Shown piece by piece: positions 1-8,084 of a stretch of DNA of 64,000 nt; the first letter of the stretch is position 1, and each line of letters begins with the position of its first letter. A program made the translations under genes and the position numbers. Under the pieces are notes generated by a model. That model saw only the letters and a list, made by a program, of their open reading frames with translations. It made no database searches and had not been told where the DNA came from. Origin of the DNA: Mycobacterium simulans. GTDB lineage: Bacteria > Actinomycetota > Actinomycetes > Mycobacteriales > Mycobacteriaceae. The stretch lies in NCBI RefSeq assembly GCF_900232995.1, contig NZ_OCVX01000003.1:1077778-1141777 (forward strand), read 5' to 3'.

Positions 1-333
1 GTCCCTCTGGCATCCCAACGCCCGCTGCAACGGCACGAAGGCAGCGGCAAGACGCGGGTTGGCTCCGCTGCTAGGCAAAGCGGCCGAGTCCATGATGAAC
101 GCCGCCGCATCCGCTCCGTCCCCCTCTTGCACGTCGGGATTGCCGAGGCTGCTCAACTGCCGCGCGATCCGGTACTGGGCGGCCTCGTCGCCGCCGCCGA
201 TAATCGGCCCGCCACCAGTCGATGCGATCGGGGGCAGCGCGACGTCGGGGTTTGCGTGTGCCGTGGGCAAGCCCGCTAGAGCCATGAATGCCAACACACA
301 CACTGCGCTGCTAATACCAATCCGCGACGCCAT
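1..333 (-). CDS. Secreted protein, C-terminus beyond the left edge
   Basis: Read on the minus strand from an ATG at 333 (MASRIGISS...), this frame stays open for 111 codons to the edge of the window. It begins with a classical signal peptide: hydrophobic core AVCVLAFMALAGLP and a likely cleavage after AHA around residue 27. The mature part starts NPDVALPPIAS and contains Gly-rich GGGPIIGGGDEAAQY. No domain is recognised; mycobacterial secreted proteins of this type are usually small and of unknown role. The start overlaps the last 58 bases of the upstream CoA-transferase gene, and GGAG sits only 2-3 bases before the ATG, so the exact start is uncertain. The signal peptide is seen; function is unknown. 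Confidence 0.6.
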   Translation of the reverse strand, partial: MASRIGISSAVCVLAFMALAGLPTAHANPDVALPPIASTGGGPIIGGGDEAAQYRIARQLSSLGNPDVQEGDGADAAAFIMDSAALPSSGANPRLAAAFVPLQRALGCQRD

Positions 334-1544
334 AACTCCAGGAAGCCTAGCCGACCAGCAGATCCCGAGGTTCTCTTTGTCGCGAAAGGCAGGCCGGCCA
401 GCCAGCTACGGATGTCGGTGCTGTGTTCCCCCAGCAACGGCGCCCTGGTCCGGTAGGACACGGGCGTGGCGGACAGGGTTATTGGACTGGCCACCTGGCG
501 GCCGAGTCGGTTATCGCCGTCTTCAGTGTTCTGGATCGGTTGCAGGCCAAGCTGCTCGGCGAACGCGAAAGCTTCGGCAATGTTGTTGACCGCGCCGGCA
601 GGTATTCCCAACGCGGGTAGTAACTTCGTCCAATACAGGGCCGAGTTGGACGCTAGCGCGCGTTCTAAGTGCTCACGCAGCGGTGCTCGGTTGCGCACCC
701 GCAGTTCGTTGGTGATGAATCGTCGATCACGTGCCAGTGCGGAAATTCCCAGGGCATTACAGAGTTGGCCGAACTGCTTGTCGTTTCCCACCGCTAGCAC
801 GATCTTCCCGTCGCCGGTCGCGTAGGTGTCGTAGGGGGCAATGCTGATGTGCCCGTTGCCCATCGCGTGTGGGACTTGGTGGGCCAGTACATAACTGGCG
901 GACTGATTGGCCAGAGCCGACAGCATCGTCGACATCAAGTTGATCTCGACGTGCTGGCCGCGTCCGGATCGGTCGCGCTCACGCAGCGCCGCCAGTATGC
1001 CGACTGTCGCGAACAGTCCCGCCAGCACATCGACCAGCGCCACACCGGCTTTGGTTGGGGTATCGGAGTCAGGCCCGGTGACGCTCATTAAGCCGCCCAG
1101 CGCCTGCACCAGGAGGTCATAGCCGGCGAGCTGACGACCTGCGCCGGGCCCGAAGGCCGAGATGCTGCAGTACACCAGCGCGGGGTTGGCCCGGCGAATC
1201 GTAGGCTCATCCAAGCCGAATCGCGCCATCGTGCCGGGGCGGAAGTTTTCCACCAGAACGTCGGCGTGCTCGGCCAGGGTTCTGGCCGTCTGCAGGTCGT
1301 TGTCGTCGCGCAGGTCCAGCACGATACTGCGCTTGTTGCGATTGACGCCCAGGTAGTAGGTGCTCTCGTCGTCGACGAATGGAGGTCCCCAGGCTCTGGT
1401 GTCATCGCCCTCCGGTCGCTCGACCTTGATGACGTCGGCACCCAGGTCCGCGAGCGTCATGGTGCAGTACGGCCCAGCCAGTATCCGGGAGAAGTCGGCT
1501 ACCAGTAGACCTGAAAGTGGTTGCGGTACCAACCGATTGGTCAT
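276..1544 (-). CDS. Class III CoA-transferase (CaiB/BaiF family)
   Basis: A 422-residue member of the CaiB/BaiF family, which moves CoA between carboxylic acids through an aspartyl-CoA intermediate. Visible family marks are the N-terminal VADFSRILAGPYCTMTLADL, the VIKVERPEGDDTR nucleotide-end motif, LVENFRPGTM, and GVALVDVLAGLFA, whose Asp172 aligns with the catalytic Asp169 of formyl-CoA transferase. It is the third gene of a minus-strand operon: its ATG overlaps the stop of the UGSC-family gene (ATGA). The last roughly 30 residues (after GLPF) look unlike the family and run into the next gene, so the original stop may have been lost. The substrate cannot be inferred from sequence. Confidence 0.9.
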   Translation of the reverse strand: MTNRLVPQPLSGLLVADFSRILAGPYCTMTLADLGADVIKVERPEGDDTRAWGPPFVDDESTYYLGVNRNKRSIVLDLRDDNDLQTARTLAEHADVLVENFRPGTMARFGLDEPTIRRANPALVYCSISAFGPGAGRQLAGYDLLVQALGGLMSVTGPDSDTPTKAGVALVDVLAGLFATVGILAALRERDRSGRGQHVEINLMSTMLSALANQSASYVLAHQVPHAMGNGHISIAPYDTYATGDGKIVLAVGNDKQFGQLCNALGISALARDRRFITNELRVRNRAPLREHLERALASNSALYWTKLLPALGIPAGAVNNIAEAFAFAEQLGLQPIQNTEDGDNRLGRQVASPITLSATPVSYRTRAPLLGEHSTDIRSWLAGLPFATKRTSGSAGRLGFLELWRRGLVLAAQCVCWHSWL

Positions 1545-2128
1545 AACGCTGCAGCCTCGAACACCGTTGCCGCCGAACCCTTTCCGCTTGGTGCCGCACC
1601 AGCATCAAACCAAATGCGCCAAGCTTGCGGCGCTATCTCGGCGGCACGGACGTCGAGCTGTTCCAAGGTCAGGCTGCTGATGGGATGAGTCGCGACAGCC
1701 GGTTCCAGATCGGCCATGCCATGCGATTCGCACTGCAACCGGGCTTCGAGCTCGAATTCGGTTGTCACGATGGCCACTGTGGGCAGCCCTGCTTCTTCCA
1801 GTCGCACCGCGTCGTTGATACATGCTGAGCAGCACGAGCCGCAGTCACCGATAGCCGTTAGCGCGACGTCATTTTCGGCCGCGATTTGATTGATCAACTC
1901 TAAGCTGGCATCCGAGGAAAAGTGGTGCTTGTCGTAGTAGTTGACCGAAGCGAAGGTAACCCCGTGATCGGCCAACTCACGCACCGTGGCACGCAACAAT
2001 TTGGCGGCATTCCACTTGGTGTTGCTCAGCACCCCTAAGCGCAGTCCCTCGAAGCGGCTCGGCCGTGGGGCCATCGGGACGGTCGATACCTCGACCACAC
2101 CACGCGGGTCATATACAAAGGCGTTCAT
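1541..2128 (-). CDS. UGSC-family protein, Cys form
   Basis: A 195-residue protein starting at ATG 2128 behind GGGAG. The motif IGDCGSCCSAC (Cys96, Cys99, Cys100, Cys103) corresponds to the UGSC motif after which a selenoprotein family is named; here the first position is an ordinary TGC cysteine, so no selenocysteine decoding is needed. The CxxC arrangement suggests thiol/disulfide or metal chemistry, but no activity is established for the family as far as I know. The surrounding text (RLGVLSNTKWNAAKLL, VAIVTTEFE, THPISSLT) matches the family as I remember it. It lies 31 bp downstream of a partner gene and overlaps the CaiB gene by ATGA, so the three are probably co-translated. Confidence 0.75.
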   Translation of the reverse strand: MNAFVYDPRGVVEVSTVPMAPRPSRFEGLRLGVLSNTKWNAAKLLRATVRELADHGVTFASVNYYDKHHFSSDASLELINQIAAENDVALTAIGDCGSCCSACINDAVRLEEAGLPTVAIVTTEFELEARLQCESHGMADLEPAVATHPISSLTLEQLDVRAAEIAPQAWRIWFDAGAAPSGKGSAATVFEAAAL

Positions 2129-2159
2129 AGCTTTTCTCCCTCTATTGATTCGAGATCTG

Positions 2160-3272
2160 TCACAGCCGGCAGGCGCCGTCGGAGCAATCGAGCTCGCGGC
2201 CGCTGCCGCTGATGCCCACCACGTCGTCATCGATGGCGCGCAGCACCGGTGTCGTCGCGGTGCTCCAGCCGGGCAGGAAGGCAGAGAACCGGCCTGCGGA
2301 TCCGCCGGCAACAAACAGGTGGATGTCGTCGGGAGTGAACACAATTGGCAGCTGCCTGCCCGAGATCCGGGGGTACCACTTCGGCAGGTTGCGGTTATAG
2401 GTGTGTTCCCCGGGAAGTGCATAGCGATCGCCGTAACTCACGTCGTCCCAGTCGTTGGTGCCGTTGAACCACAGATAACGACGGACGTCGTCGCGGGTCC
2501 AGCCGAAGGAGGCGATGGTGCGCGCATGTTCCACGCCGATGACAACGGTGCACGACCCACCAAGCACCGCGTTGTTGTGGGCAATGGTGCTCATCGCCGA
2601 GGCGATCGAATCCAGAATCCCTTGTGGATCATCGGAAATGTGATTGGTGACGCTGTGCGGGGCTTCGGCACCGATCACTAGCACGGTGCTTTCTTCGGGC
2701 GCGTACCCGTGCTCGACGTGATACGGCGCCCACGGACTGGCCTCCTCGTTCTCGGCGATGCAGAACGTGTACTTGCCCGGATGGCCCAGGGTGCTCTTGT
2801 CCAGTTCGCCCGGGATGCCCCCGCCCACGCTGAGCAGGATCAGCCGAATGGCGCGGCCGATGGTGGCGTTGGCGCGGTTTCCCGAGCCGAAAACGTTTCC
2901 GCCGGAGTTCATTCCGATCTTGCGGGCAATGGGTCCGTTGACCACCACCAGCGGTGCGACGACGTGAGTCGTGGCCTGAATGCCGTTGAGGTTGAACCGG
3001 GCGTCGGCCAGCGCGAGGATCGCGGCGCGCACGACCGGGGCATACTCGGGCTTGCAGCCGGCCATCACCATGTTCACGGCCAGCAATTCGCGAGTCAGGC
3101 TTCCCCACCGCGGTGGGATCCGTGCCACCAGTTCTGATGGGAGACCGCCCAATACGTCCAGCACCGCGGCGACGCGCTCGGGTGTTGGCGCAACCACGGG
3201 CAGTCCGTCGCTCCACGGTTGGTCGAAGTAGTACTCGACGAGATCCCGTTCGTCGGTAATTACGGCGGTCAT
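2160..3272 (-). CDS. Conserved protein with C-terminal Cys tail, first gene of the UGSC operon
   Basis: A 370-residue soluble protein beginning MTAVITDERDL at ATG 3272, preceded by GGAGG. I do not recognise an enzyme class. Striking conserved-looking segments are FDQPWSDGLPVVAPT near the N-terminus, IPPRWG, NMVMAGCKPEY, the Gly/Asn-rich NSGGNVFGSGNRANATIGRA, and a C-terminal tail ELDCSDGACRL with two cysteines four residues apart. A thiol pair on a short C-terminal tail next to a CGSC protein suggests electron or thiol exchange between the two gene products; this is inference. It is transcribed away from the LysR gene at 3367 and is the likely first gene of the 3272-276 operon. Confidence 0.65.
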   Translation of the reverse strand: MTAVITDERDLVEYYFDQPWSDGLPVVAPTPERVAAVLDVLGGLPSELVARIPPRWGSLTRELLAVNMVMAGCKPEYAPVVRAAILALADARFNLNGIQATTHVVAPLVVVNGPIARKIGMNSGGNVFGSGNRANATIGRAIRLILLSVGGGIPGELDKSTLGHPGKYTFCIAENEEASPWAPYHVEHGYAPEESTVLVIGAEAPHSVTNHISDDPQGILDSIASAMSTIAHNNAVLGGSCTVVIGVEHARTIASFGWTRDDVRRYLWFNGTNDWDDVSYGDRYALPGEHTYNRNLPKWYPRISGRQLPIVFTPDDIHLFVAGGSAGRFSAFLPGWSTATTPVLRAIDDDVVGISGSGRELDCSDGACRL

Positions 3273-3326
3273 TTGGTTGCCTCCTACGTTGCTCGTGGGA
3301 CAACCGTAGGTCGACCATATCTTCAC

Positions 3327-3347
3327 TGTCCAAGACATATTGGGACA
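3327..3347. promoter_or_regulatory. Putative LysR operator in the divergent promoter
   Basis: An imperfect inverted repeat, TGTCCAA ... TTGGGACA, lies in the 94-bp gap between the minus-strand UGSC operon and the LysR gene. An AT-rich stretch (TATTATATT, about 3350-3358) follows and could be the -10 region of the LysR gene. LysR regulators usually bind such dyads between themselves and a divergent target. Assignment is by position and symmetry only. Confidence 0.4.
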
Positions 3348-3366
3348 GCTATTATATTCTGCACAT

Positions 3367-4332
3367 ATGAGCGATCCGGAGCTGCGCTTGCTTCGGTATT
3401 TCGTGACCGTCGCCGAGGAACGACACTTCGGCCGTGCGGCCGAGCGGCTGCACATCGCGCAACCCCCGCTGAGCCAGCAGATCCAAAAGCTCGAACGCCA
3501 ACTGGGCGCCGAACTCATCGATCGGTCTCGGCGCCCGATCGAACTCACGGATGCCGGCAACGCACTTTTCGAGGAGGCTCGGCTCGCGCTCACTCACGCC
3601 GAGCGGGCGTTTGCGGCCGCACGCAGGGCGGCCGCCGGTCATCTCGGCCATCTGCATATCGGTGCCTTGCAAGCGGCGGTCGACGGCGTGCTGTCGTACA
3701 TCATGCGGGCGCATCGACGCCTATATCCGGACGTCAAACTCGAACTCACCGAATTGGGCACCGCCGATCAGGTTGCCCAACTGGTCGAACACCGCCTCGA
3801 TATCGGCTTCCTGCGCGGGCCCGTCGATGAGCCGTCGCTGTCCATCCAGACGCTGGTTGACGACCCGCTTGCCGCGGTGGTGTGCGCGGACGACGAACTC
3901 GCCACCCACGAGCGGATCGACCCGGCACAACTGAAAGACCAACCCATCATCCTGTGGACACGCGCGGCGGCAGCCACCACCTACGCCGACGTCGTCGAGC
4001 TGTTCCGGCTGCACGACATTGAGCCGCCCATTGTCGACGAAGTTCCGCGCATCCAAACGATTCTCGCGTTGGTGGCGTCGGGGGCCGGAACCGCCTTGCT
4101 ACCAACGTCATTCATCAACCTCAACCGCAAGGGTGTCCGGTTCGTCCCACTACACGGCCCTCTTCCGCACCGTCCACTGGCCTTGGCATGGCGTTCCACC
4201 AACCAATCGCCAAGCGTGCGTTGCTTTCTCGAGGTGGCCACCCAGACAGCACCGCAATACTTGCGCGATCTGAGCCAGCACTATCCGCAACTCGCGTCTC
4301 CGGACACTAGGCGTCGAGCATCCCGTCGATGA
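3367..4332 (+). CDS. LysR-family transcriptional regulator
   Basis: A 321-residue LysR regulator starting at ATG 3367 (MSDPELRLLRYF). The N-terminal winged helix-turn-helix is textbook: RYFVTVAEERHFGRAAERLH followed by AQPPLSQQIQKLERQLG at about residues 8-50. The C-terminal two-lobe effector domain follows (HIGALQAAVDGVL..., LDIGFLRGP, IVALVASGAGTALLP-like turn). It is divergent from the UGSC operon and is probably its activator or repressor. Its 3' end overlaps the convergent TetR gene by 26 bp. An upstream in-frame codon at 3340 would start inside the promoter dyad and is not favoured. Confidence 0.92.
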   Translation: MSDPELRLLRYFVTVAEERHFGRAAERLHIAQPPLSQQIQKLERQLGAELIDRSRRPIELTDAGNALFEEARLALTHAERAFAAARRAAAGHLGHLHIGALQAAVDGVLSYIMRAHRRLYPDVKLELTELGTADQVAQLVEHRLDIGFLRGPVDEPSLSIQTLVDDPLAAVVCADDELATHERIDPAQLKDQPIILWTRAAAATTYADVVELFRLHDIEPPIVDEVPRIQTILALVASGAGTALLPTSFINLNRKGVRFVPLHGPLPHRPLALAWRSTNQSPSVRCFLEVATQTAPQYLRDLSQHYPQLASPDTRRRASRR

Positions 4333-4912
4333 GCCGGCGCAGCACTTGCCTAATCTCGCGACGAGCCTGCTTGGGATCGTCGGCGGTGGCGATGGCCATG
4401 GCGGCCTCGTCCAGCGCGCCAATCATCACGGTTGCCAACGGCCGCACCGGTTGCCGCGTCAACTGGCCGGCCCGGATGGCCTCGGTGAGCAACTGTTCGG
4501 TCATGCCCAGGCTGTATCGCTGGGCGACCTCGCGAAAGCCGGCCCAGCCAAGTACCGCGGGCGCATCGAGCAGGATCAGCTGACGCACCTCGGGCTCGCC
4601 GGACACCTCAAGCCAAGCGTCGACCGCAGCCCGGATCGCATCGGCAGGTGTCGAGGCTCCCGAGGAGGCAACCAAGGTGGCCATCCGGGCCATCACGTCC
4701 TGCTCGACTGCCTCGACCACATCGCGGAAAAGAGCCGCCTTGTCGGCGAATTGGTGATACATCGCACCGCGGGTCAGCCCAGCTTCTTTGGCGATCTCGG
4801 GCGTTCCGACCTCGGCATATCCCCGTAAGCCCCACAGCTTTCGAGCGGCCGAGATCAACGCCTCGCGGGTGGCCGCGGAGCGCTCCTCCTGGGTGCGTCT
4901 CTTGATTTCCAT
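4307..4912 (-). CDS. TetR-family repressor
   Basis: A 201-residue TetR protein beginning MEIKRRTQEER at ATG 4912. The N-terminal helix-turn-helix is clear: ALISAARKLWGLRGYAEVG, EIAKEAGLTRGAMYHQFADK, then ALFRDVVEAVE. The C-terminal ligand domain contains a QLILLDAPAVLGW segment also common in mycobacterial TetR proteins. It diverges from the alpha/beta-hydrolase gene at 4975 with only 62 bp between the starts, so it likely represses that gene and itself. The ligand is unknown. Confidence 0.9.
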   Translation of the reverse strand: MEIKRRTQEERSAATREALISAARKLWGLRGYAEVGTPEIAKEAGLTRGAMYHQFADKAALFRDVVEAVEQDVMARMATLVASSGASTPADAIRAAVDAWLEVSGEPEVRQLILLDAPAVLGWAGFREVAQRYSLGMTEQLLTEAIRAGQLTRQPVRPLATVMIGALDEAAMAIATADDPKQARREIRQVLRRLIDGMLDA

Positions 4913-4927
4913 ACAACCTGTTGGTAA

Positions 4928-4950
4928 GTTACGAGCAGACTGTTTGTAAC
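4928..4950. promoter_or_regulatory. Candidate TetR operator (GTTAC-N13-GTAAC)
   Basis: Between the TetR and hydrolase starts lies an inverted repeat with arms GTTAC (4928-4932) and GTAAC (4946-4950), embedded in a T/A-rich stretch that also includes TTGGTAAGTTAC. Position between divergent starts supports operator function. The arms are short, so this is tentative. Confidence 0.35.
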
Positions 4951-4974
4951 TGTACATCGAGCTGGGGGATACCT

Positions 4975-5805
4975 ATGTCGACGATCGACATTAGTGGCGG
5001 AACCATCCATTACGAAGCAACCGGACCCGAGAGCGGTAGGCCTGTCGTGTTCGTGCACGGGTACCTAATGGGTGGTCAGCTGTGGCGCCAGGTCGGCGAA
5101 CGACTTGCCGCGCGCGGTCTGCGCTGCATCGCCCCCACGTGGCCGCTCGGCGCTCATCCACAACCGCTACGCCCAGGCGCCGACCGAACCATCACCGGTG
5201 TCGCCCGCATCGTCGCCGACGTACTGGCCGCCCTGGACCTCGAGGACGTGGTGCTCGTCGGCAACGACACCGGCGGCGTGGTCACACAACTGGTCGCCGT
5301 GCACCACCCCGAGCGTCTTGGTGCGCTGGTGCTCACGAGTTGCGATGCGTTTGAACACTTTCCGCCACCAGTTCTCAAACCGGTGATCCTGGCAGCCAAA
5401 TCGAAGACGCTGTTCCGGGCCGTGAGCCAGGCGATGCGGGCACCGGTTGCGCGCCGACGCGCCTATGCCGGCCTCGCGCACCGCGACATCGACGATCTCG
5501 TCCAGACATGGGTGCGTCCGGGCCTATCCGATCCCGAGATCGCCGAGGACCTACGCCAGTTCACGCTGTCGCTGCGCCGGGAAGTCACCATGGGCGTCGC
5601 TGCCCGATTGCCCGAGTTCGACAAGCCCGCGCTTATCGCATGGTCAGCCGACGACGTATTCTTTGCGCTCGACGACGGTGAACGGCTGGCCGCGACCATC
5701 CCGAACGCCCGTTTCGAGGTGATTGAGGGAGCGCGGACCTTCTCGATGGTTGACCAGCCCGACCGACTCGCCGATCTGCTGTCGACGATCGCGGTGTCGG
5801 CTTAG
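4975..5805 (+). CDS. Alpha/beta-fold hydrolase with Asp nucleophile elbow
   Basis: A 276-residue alpha/beta hydrolase starting at ATG 4975 (MSTIDISGG). The oxyanion motif VFVHGYLMGG is at residues 25-34 and the nucleophile elbow reads LVGNDTGG with Asp98 at the nucleophile position, as in haloalkane dehalogenases and epoxide hydrolases. A WSADDVFF segment supplies the usual acid region. Where the catalytic His is expected (GARTFSMVDQPDRL) the sequence has Thr instead. Such a T-F variant recurs, as I recall, in actinobacterial relatives, so the mechanism may be atypical rather than the gene dead. It is controlled by the divergent TetR gene. Confidence 0.85.
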   Translation: MSTIDISGGTIHYEATGPESGRPVVFVHGYLMGGQLWRQVGERLAARGLRCIAPTWPLGAHPQPLRPGADRTITGVARIVADVLAALDLEDVVLVGNDTGGVVTQLVAVHHPERLGALVLTSCDAFEHFPPPVLKPVILAAKSKTLFRAVSQAMRAPVARRRAYAGLAHRDIDDLVQTWVRPGLSDPEIAEDLRQFTLSLRREVTMGVAARLPEFDKPALIAWSADDVFFALDDGERLAATIPNARFEVIEGARTFSMVDQPDRLADLLSTIAVSA

Positions 5806-5818
5806 CCCGTCAGTACCG

Positions 5819-6430
5819 TCACCAGACGCGACCGCGGTAGGAAATCCGGGTCAACACCATCAGACCGACCGGAATCGCGAGGAACACCGCTATCCGTAAC
5901 GGCTCGACAGCATAGTCAAGCGTCCCGCCGTAGAAGCGCTCGGCGACAAGGAACGGGGAGAAAGCCTGCGGGATGCCTATCGTCCAGCACCACAGGAGCG
6001 CACGGCCCCGCAGTGGTGCCACCTGATTGCGGGTCAGTTCGTGCCAGTATGCGATCTCGCCCCAGGTGCTCCGCATTAGCCACGCGAACGCGGCCAGCAG
6101 CGCGAACTTGGGCACCACACCGGTCGCGCCCATACGGAAGAAGCCGATCACTATCAAGACCTCGAGCGCAATCACGATGGTGCCATTGCCAACCGCGAGC
6201 GCGTGATTCCATGCGGGGATCCTGTCGGCCGGGCCGGCAAGCGGTTGGGTTCCGCGCATGTTTGGGTCATTGACCGCGTGAGCCCGGTAATACAGCCGCT
6301 CGAAGACGTTTCCCGCATCAGGCAGGAGCCGCTTGCCAGTGATCAGGCCGGCAAACCAATTGAGGCCCAGATCGGATCCAATTCCGGTGTAGAGAACCCC
6401 GGCGATGAGCAACCACTCGTACCAGCCCAC
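5819..6430 (-). CDS. Integral membrane protein, unknown function
   Basis: A 203-residue protein with a GTG start at 6430 (MGWYEWLLIAGV). About five hydrophobic segments can be read: WLLIAGVLYTGIG, GNGTIVIALEVLIVIGFF, VVPKFALLAAFAWLM, ALLWCWTIGIPQAF and LRIAVFLAIPVGLMVLT. A polar loop after the first segment contains ERLYYRAHAVNDPNMRG. I do not recognise the family. It is convergent with the hydrolase gene, 13 bp apart, and no operon partner is visible on its strand. Confidence 0.7.
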   Translation of the reverse strand: MGWYEWLLIAGVLYTGIGSDLGLNWFAGLITGKRLLPDAGNVFERLYYRAHAVNDPNMRGTQPLAGPADRIPAWNHALAVGNGTIVIALEVLIVIGFFRMGATGVVPKFALLAAFAWLMRSTWGEIAYWHELTRNQVAPLRGRALLWCWTIGIPQAFSPFLVAERFYGGTLDYAVEPLRIAVFLAIPVGLMVLTRISYRGRVW

Positions 6431-6789
6431 CTCGCGGACCCTATCAGCACGCGTCCGGACCGCGCGTCCGAAAGCTCAGTTGTATCGAAAATCATTGCAG
6501 CCCTGGGTATTCCGCGTGTGACCAGGTTGATGATCGAGAGCGCGCATGCAGGTTGTCGATCATCGCGCGGCGGTTGCCAACCGCACCATGCCTGCCGAGC
6601 GGCATGCCCGAGACGCGTATTAATGTCAAGGGATGCCGTTACCCCTCGACTCACGTGCGCAGGCTCGACGGCAGTGGGTTTCCATCGGAAGGCATGTGAT
6701 TCCCACAGGGTTGAGTTAGCAGCCCTTCGACCGGCAGTGGTCGACCGCCAACTGGTGCTTCGCCACTAGCAACGGATGTGAGGTACGGC
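6431..6789. other. Intergenic region without a supported gene
   Basis: This 359-bp gap between the divergent membrane-protein gene and the STAS gene carries only short open frames without a plausible start, ribosome binding site or family resemblance. It presumably holds both promoters. I see no convincing terminator or repeat. Confidence 0.5.
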
Positions 6790-7170
6790 ATGATTGAACA
6801 GTCCGGCGCTCCAGGCGACTCGCGAGCGTTTGGAATTGAGGAACGCCAGGTAGATCGCGCTGTTGTGCTCACCGTCTCAGGTGAGGTGGACATGCTGACT
6901 GCGCCGCAACTGGAAGCGGCGATAGACACGGCGCTGGCCGCCAAGCCCCTGACCCTGATCGTTGATCTCTCGAAAGTGGAATTCCTCGCCTCGGCCGGCA
7001 TAAGTGTCCTGGTTGCAGCTCACGCTGAGGCACTGCCGCAGACTCGATTCGCGGTCGTCGCGGACGCCGCGGCCACCAGTCGGCCGATCAAACTCATGGG
7101 AATCGACACGGTGGTCCCGTTGTACCGCAAACTTGATAGCGCGCTCAGCGGAATCACAGATGATGCGTGA
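6790..7170 (+). CDS. STAS-domain anti-sigma factor antagonist
   Basis: A 126-residue single STAS domain. ATG 6790 is chosen because GAGG lies six bases upstream; an in-frame GTG at 6778 would overlap that site. The fold signature runs VLTVSGEVDMLTAPQLEAAI, LIVDLSKVEFLASAGISVLV. Ser68 in ASAG occupies the position that the partner kinase phosphorylates in SpoIIAA/RsbV-type antagonists. The stop overlaps the GTG of the next gene (GTGA), so the pair forms a partner-switching module that would control an unidentified sigma factor elsewhere. Confidence 0.88.
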   Translation: MIEQSGAPGDSRAFGIEERQVDRAVVLTVSGEVDMLTAPQLEAAIDTALAAKPLTLIVDLSKVEFLASAGISVLVAAHAEALPQTRFAVVADAAATSRPIKLMGIDTVVPLYRKLDSALSGITDDA

Positions 7171-7688
7171 ATCACGCCGAGGCGGGTATACGGCATGACA
7201 CGATGCGACGCTGTAATGATCGGCCGTACATGGTTTCCTACCTCGATGACTCCGCGCGGTTCTCGCGGATGCGAGTTGCCGCGGACGCACTCAGCGCTAC
7301 TCAGACCCGAGTCGAGTTCGGCAGTTGGCTGCAAAGACATTTCACGCTCAGCGCGGAACGTTTTAGCGACCTGCTGCTGGCGGTGAACGAAGCACTTGCA
7401 AACGCCGCCGAATTCGCCTATACGGGCACGCCGCAGGGCGGAACAATGGATGTCAACGCAGCGTACGACTTCGATTCCGACACCCTCGCGGTAACCGTCA
7501 ATGATCACGGACGCTGGCGGGTTCCGGAACCGCCCCCGGTGGGAACATCCCCATATTCGATCCGGGGCCGCGGTATCCCGTTGATGCGGGCACTCGCCGA
7601 TGAGGCGACCATCGATGCCACTCCACACGGAACCCACGTCACGTTGACCTGGACCCACCTGATGCAATCGTCGAGATCCACCGCATAA
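7167..7688 (+). CDS. Anti-sigma factor kinase, RsbW-like ATP-binding protein
   Basis: A 173-residue GHKL-type ATPase. The N box reads VNEALANAAEFAY (about residues 74-86), with Phe where relatives often have His; the G1 region is VNDHGRW and the G2 region RGRGIPLMRALADEATI. These are the marks of RsbW/SpoIIAB-like serine kinases that bind a sigma factor or phosphorylate a STAS antagonist. The start is taken as the GTG at 7167 overlapping the STAS stop, implying coupling; ATG 7203 or 7230 are possible alternatives because the domain starts near FSRMRVAAD. No sigma factor gene is adjacent. Confidence 0.85.
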   Translation: MNHAEAGIRHDTMRRCNDRPYMVSYLDDSARFSRMRVAADALSATQTRVEFGSWLQRHFTLSAERFSDLLLAVNEALANAAEFAYTGTPQGGTMDVNAAYDFDSDTLAVTVNDHGRWRVPEPPPVGTSPYSIRGRGIPLMRALADEATIDATPHGTHVTLTWTHLMQSSRSTA

Positions 7689-7694
7689 CCAGCA

Positions 7695-8084
7695 TCACGT
7701 GATCGTGATGGCGGCCAGACCCTGGCGCACCCGCTCGGGTAGCGAACCGCCTTGGCTAAGCCAGTCGTCCAGCGCGATGCGTATCGTGGCCATTGCCAGC
7801 GCCCCGATCAGACGAGGTCTGGGATCGTGGGGGGCCAATTGCGGCATTCGTGGCGCGATCAGCTCCGCAATCGCCAATTCGTATCGCACATAGATGTGTA
7901 GCGTCCACGCGTCCAGCGTGTCCGACGACCGGATAAGCATGGCCAATTCACGAACCTGACCCTCGATTTCAACGAATCCAAGACCGAGTTCATGAAACGC
8001 GCCGACGACGGCCTCGGTGGCCAACAGCATCTCCGGCTGCGCGGCCAGTGCGGCAGTGATCCGGTCGAGCCAATGGGCATTCAT
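7695..8084 (-). pseudogene. Truncated TetR-family regulator lacking its DNA-binding domain
   Basis: The minus-strand frame encodes about 130 residues resembling the C-terminal ligand domain of mycobacterial TetR regulators (MNAHWLDRITAALAAQPEML ... RPRLIGALAMATIRIALDDW ... SLPERVRQGLAAI). No helix-turn-helix precedes it: upstream, the open frame continues to 8264 with low-complexity residues that look unrelated. ATG 8084 could still initiate a headless protein. The 5' part was probably deleted, since the opposite strand just beyond holds what looks like the tail of another gene. The resemblance to the TetR C-terminus is my reading and was not searched. Confidence 0.55.

Noticed and set aside
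1541..2128. Selenocysteine insertion in the UGSC-family gene
   Set aside because: The position is TGC, not TGA, and the frame has no internal stop. No SECIS-like hairpin is needed.
6677..6712. Possible SigF promoter (GGTTTC ... GGGTT) before the STAS gene
   Set aside because: The spacing is about 25 bp, well beyond the 15-17 bp expected for a SigF promoter.
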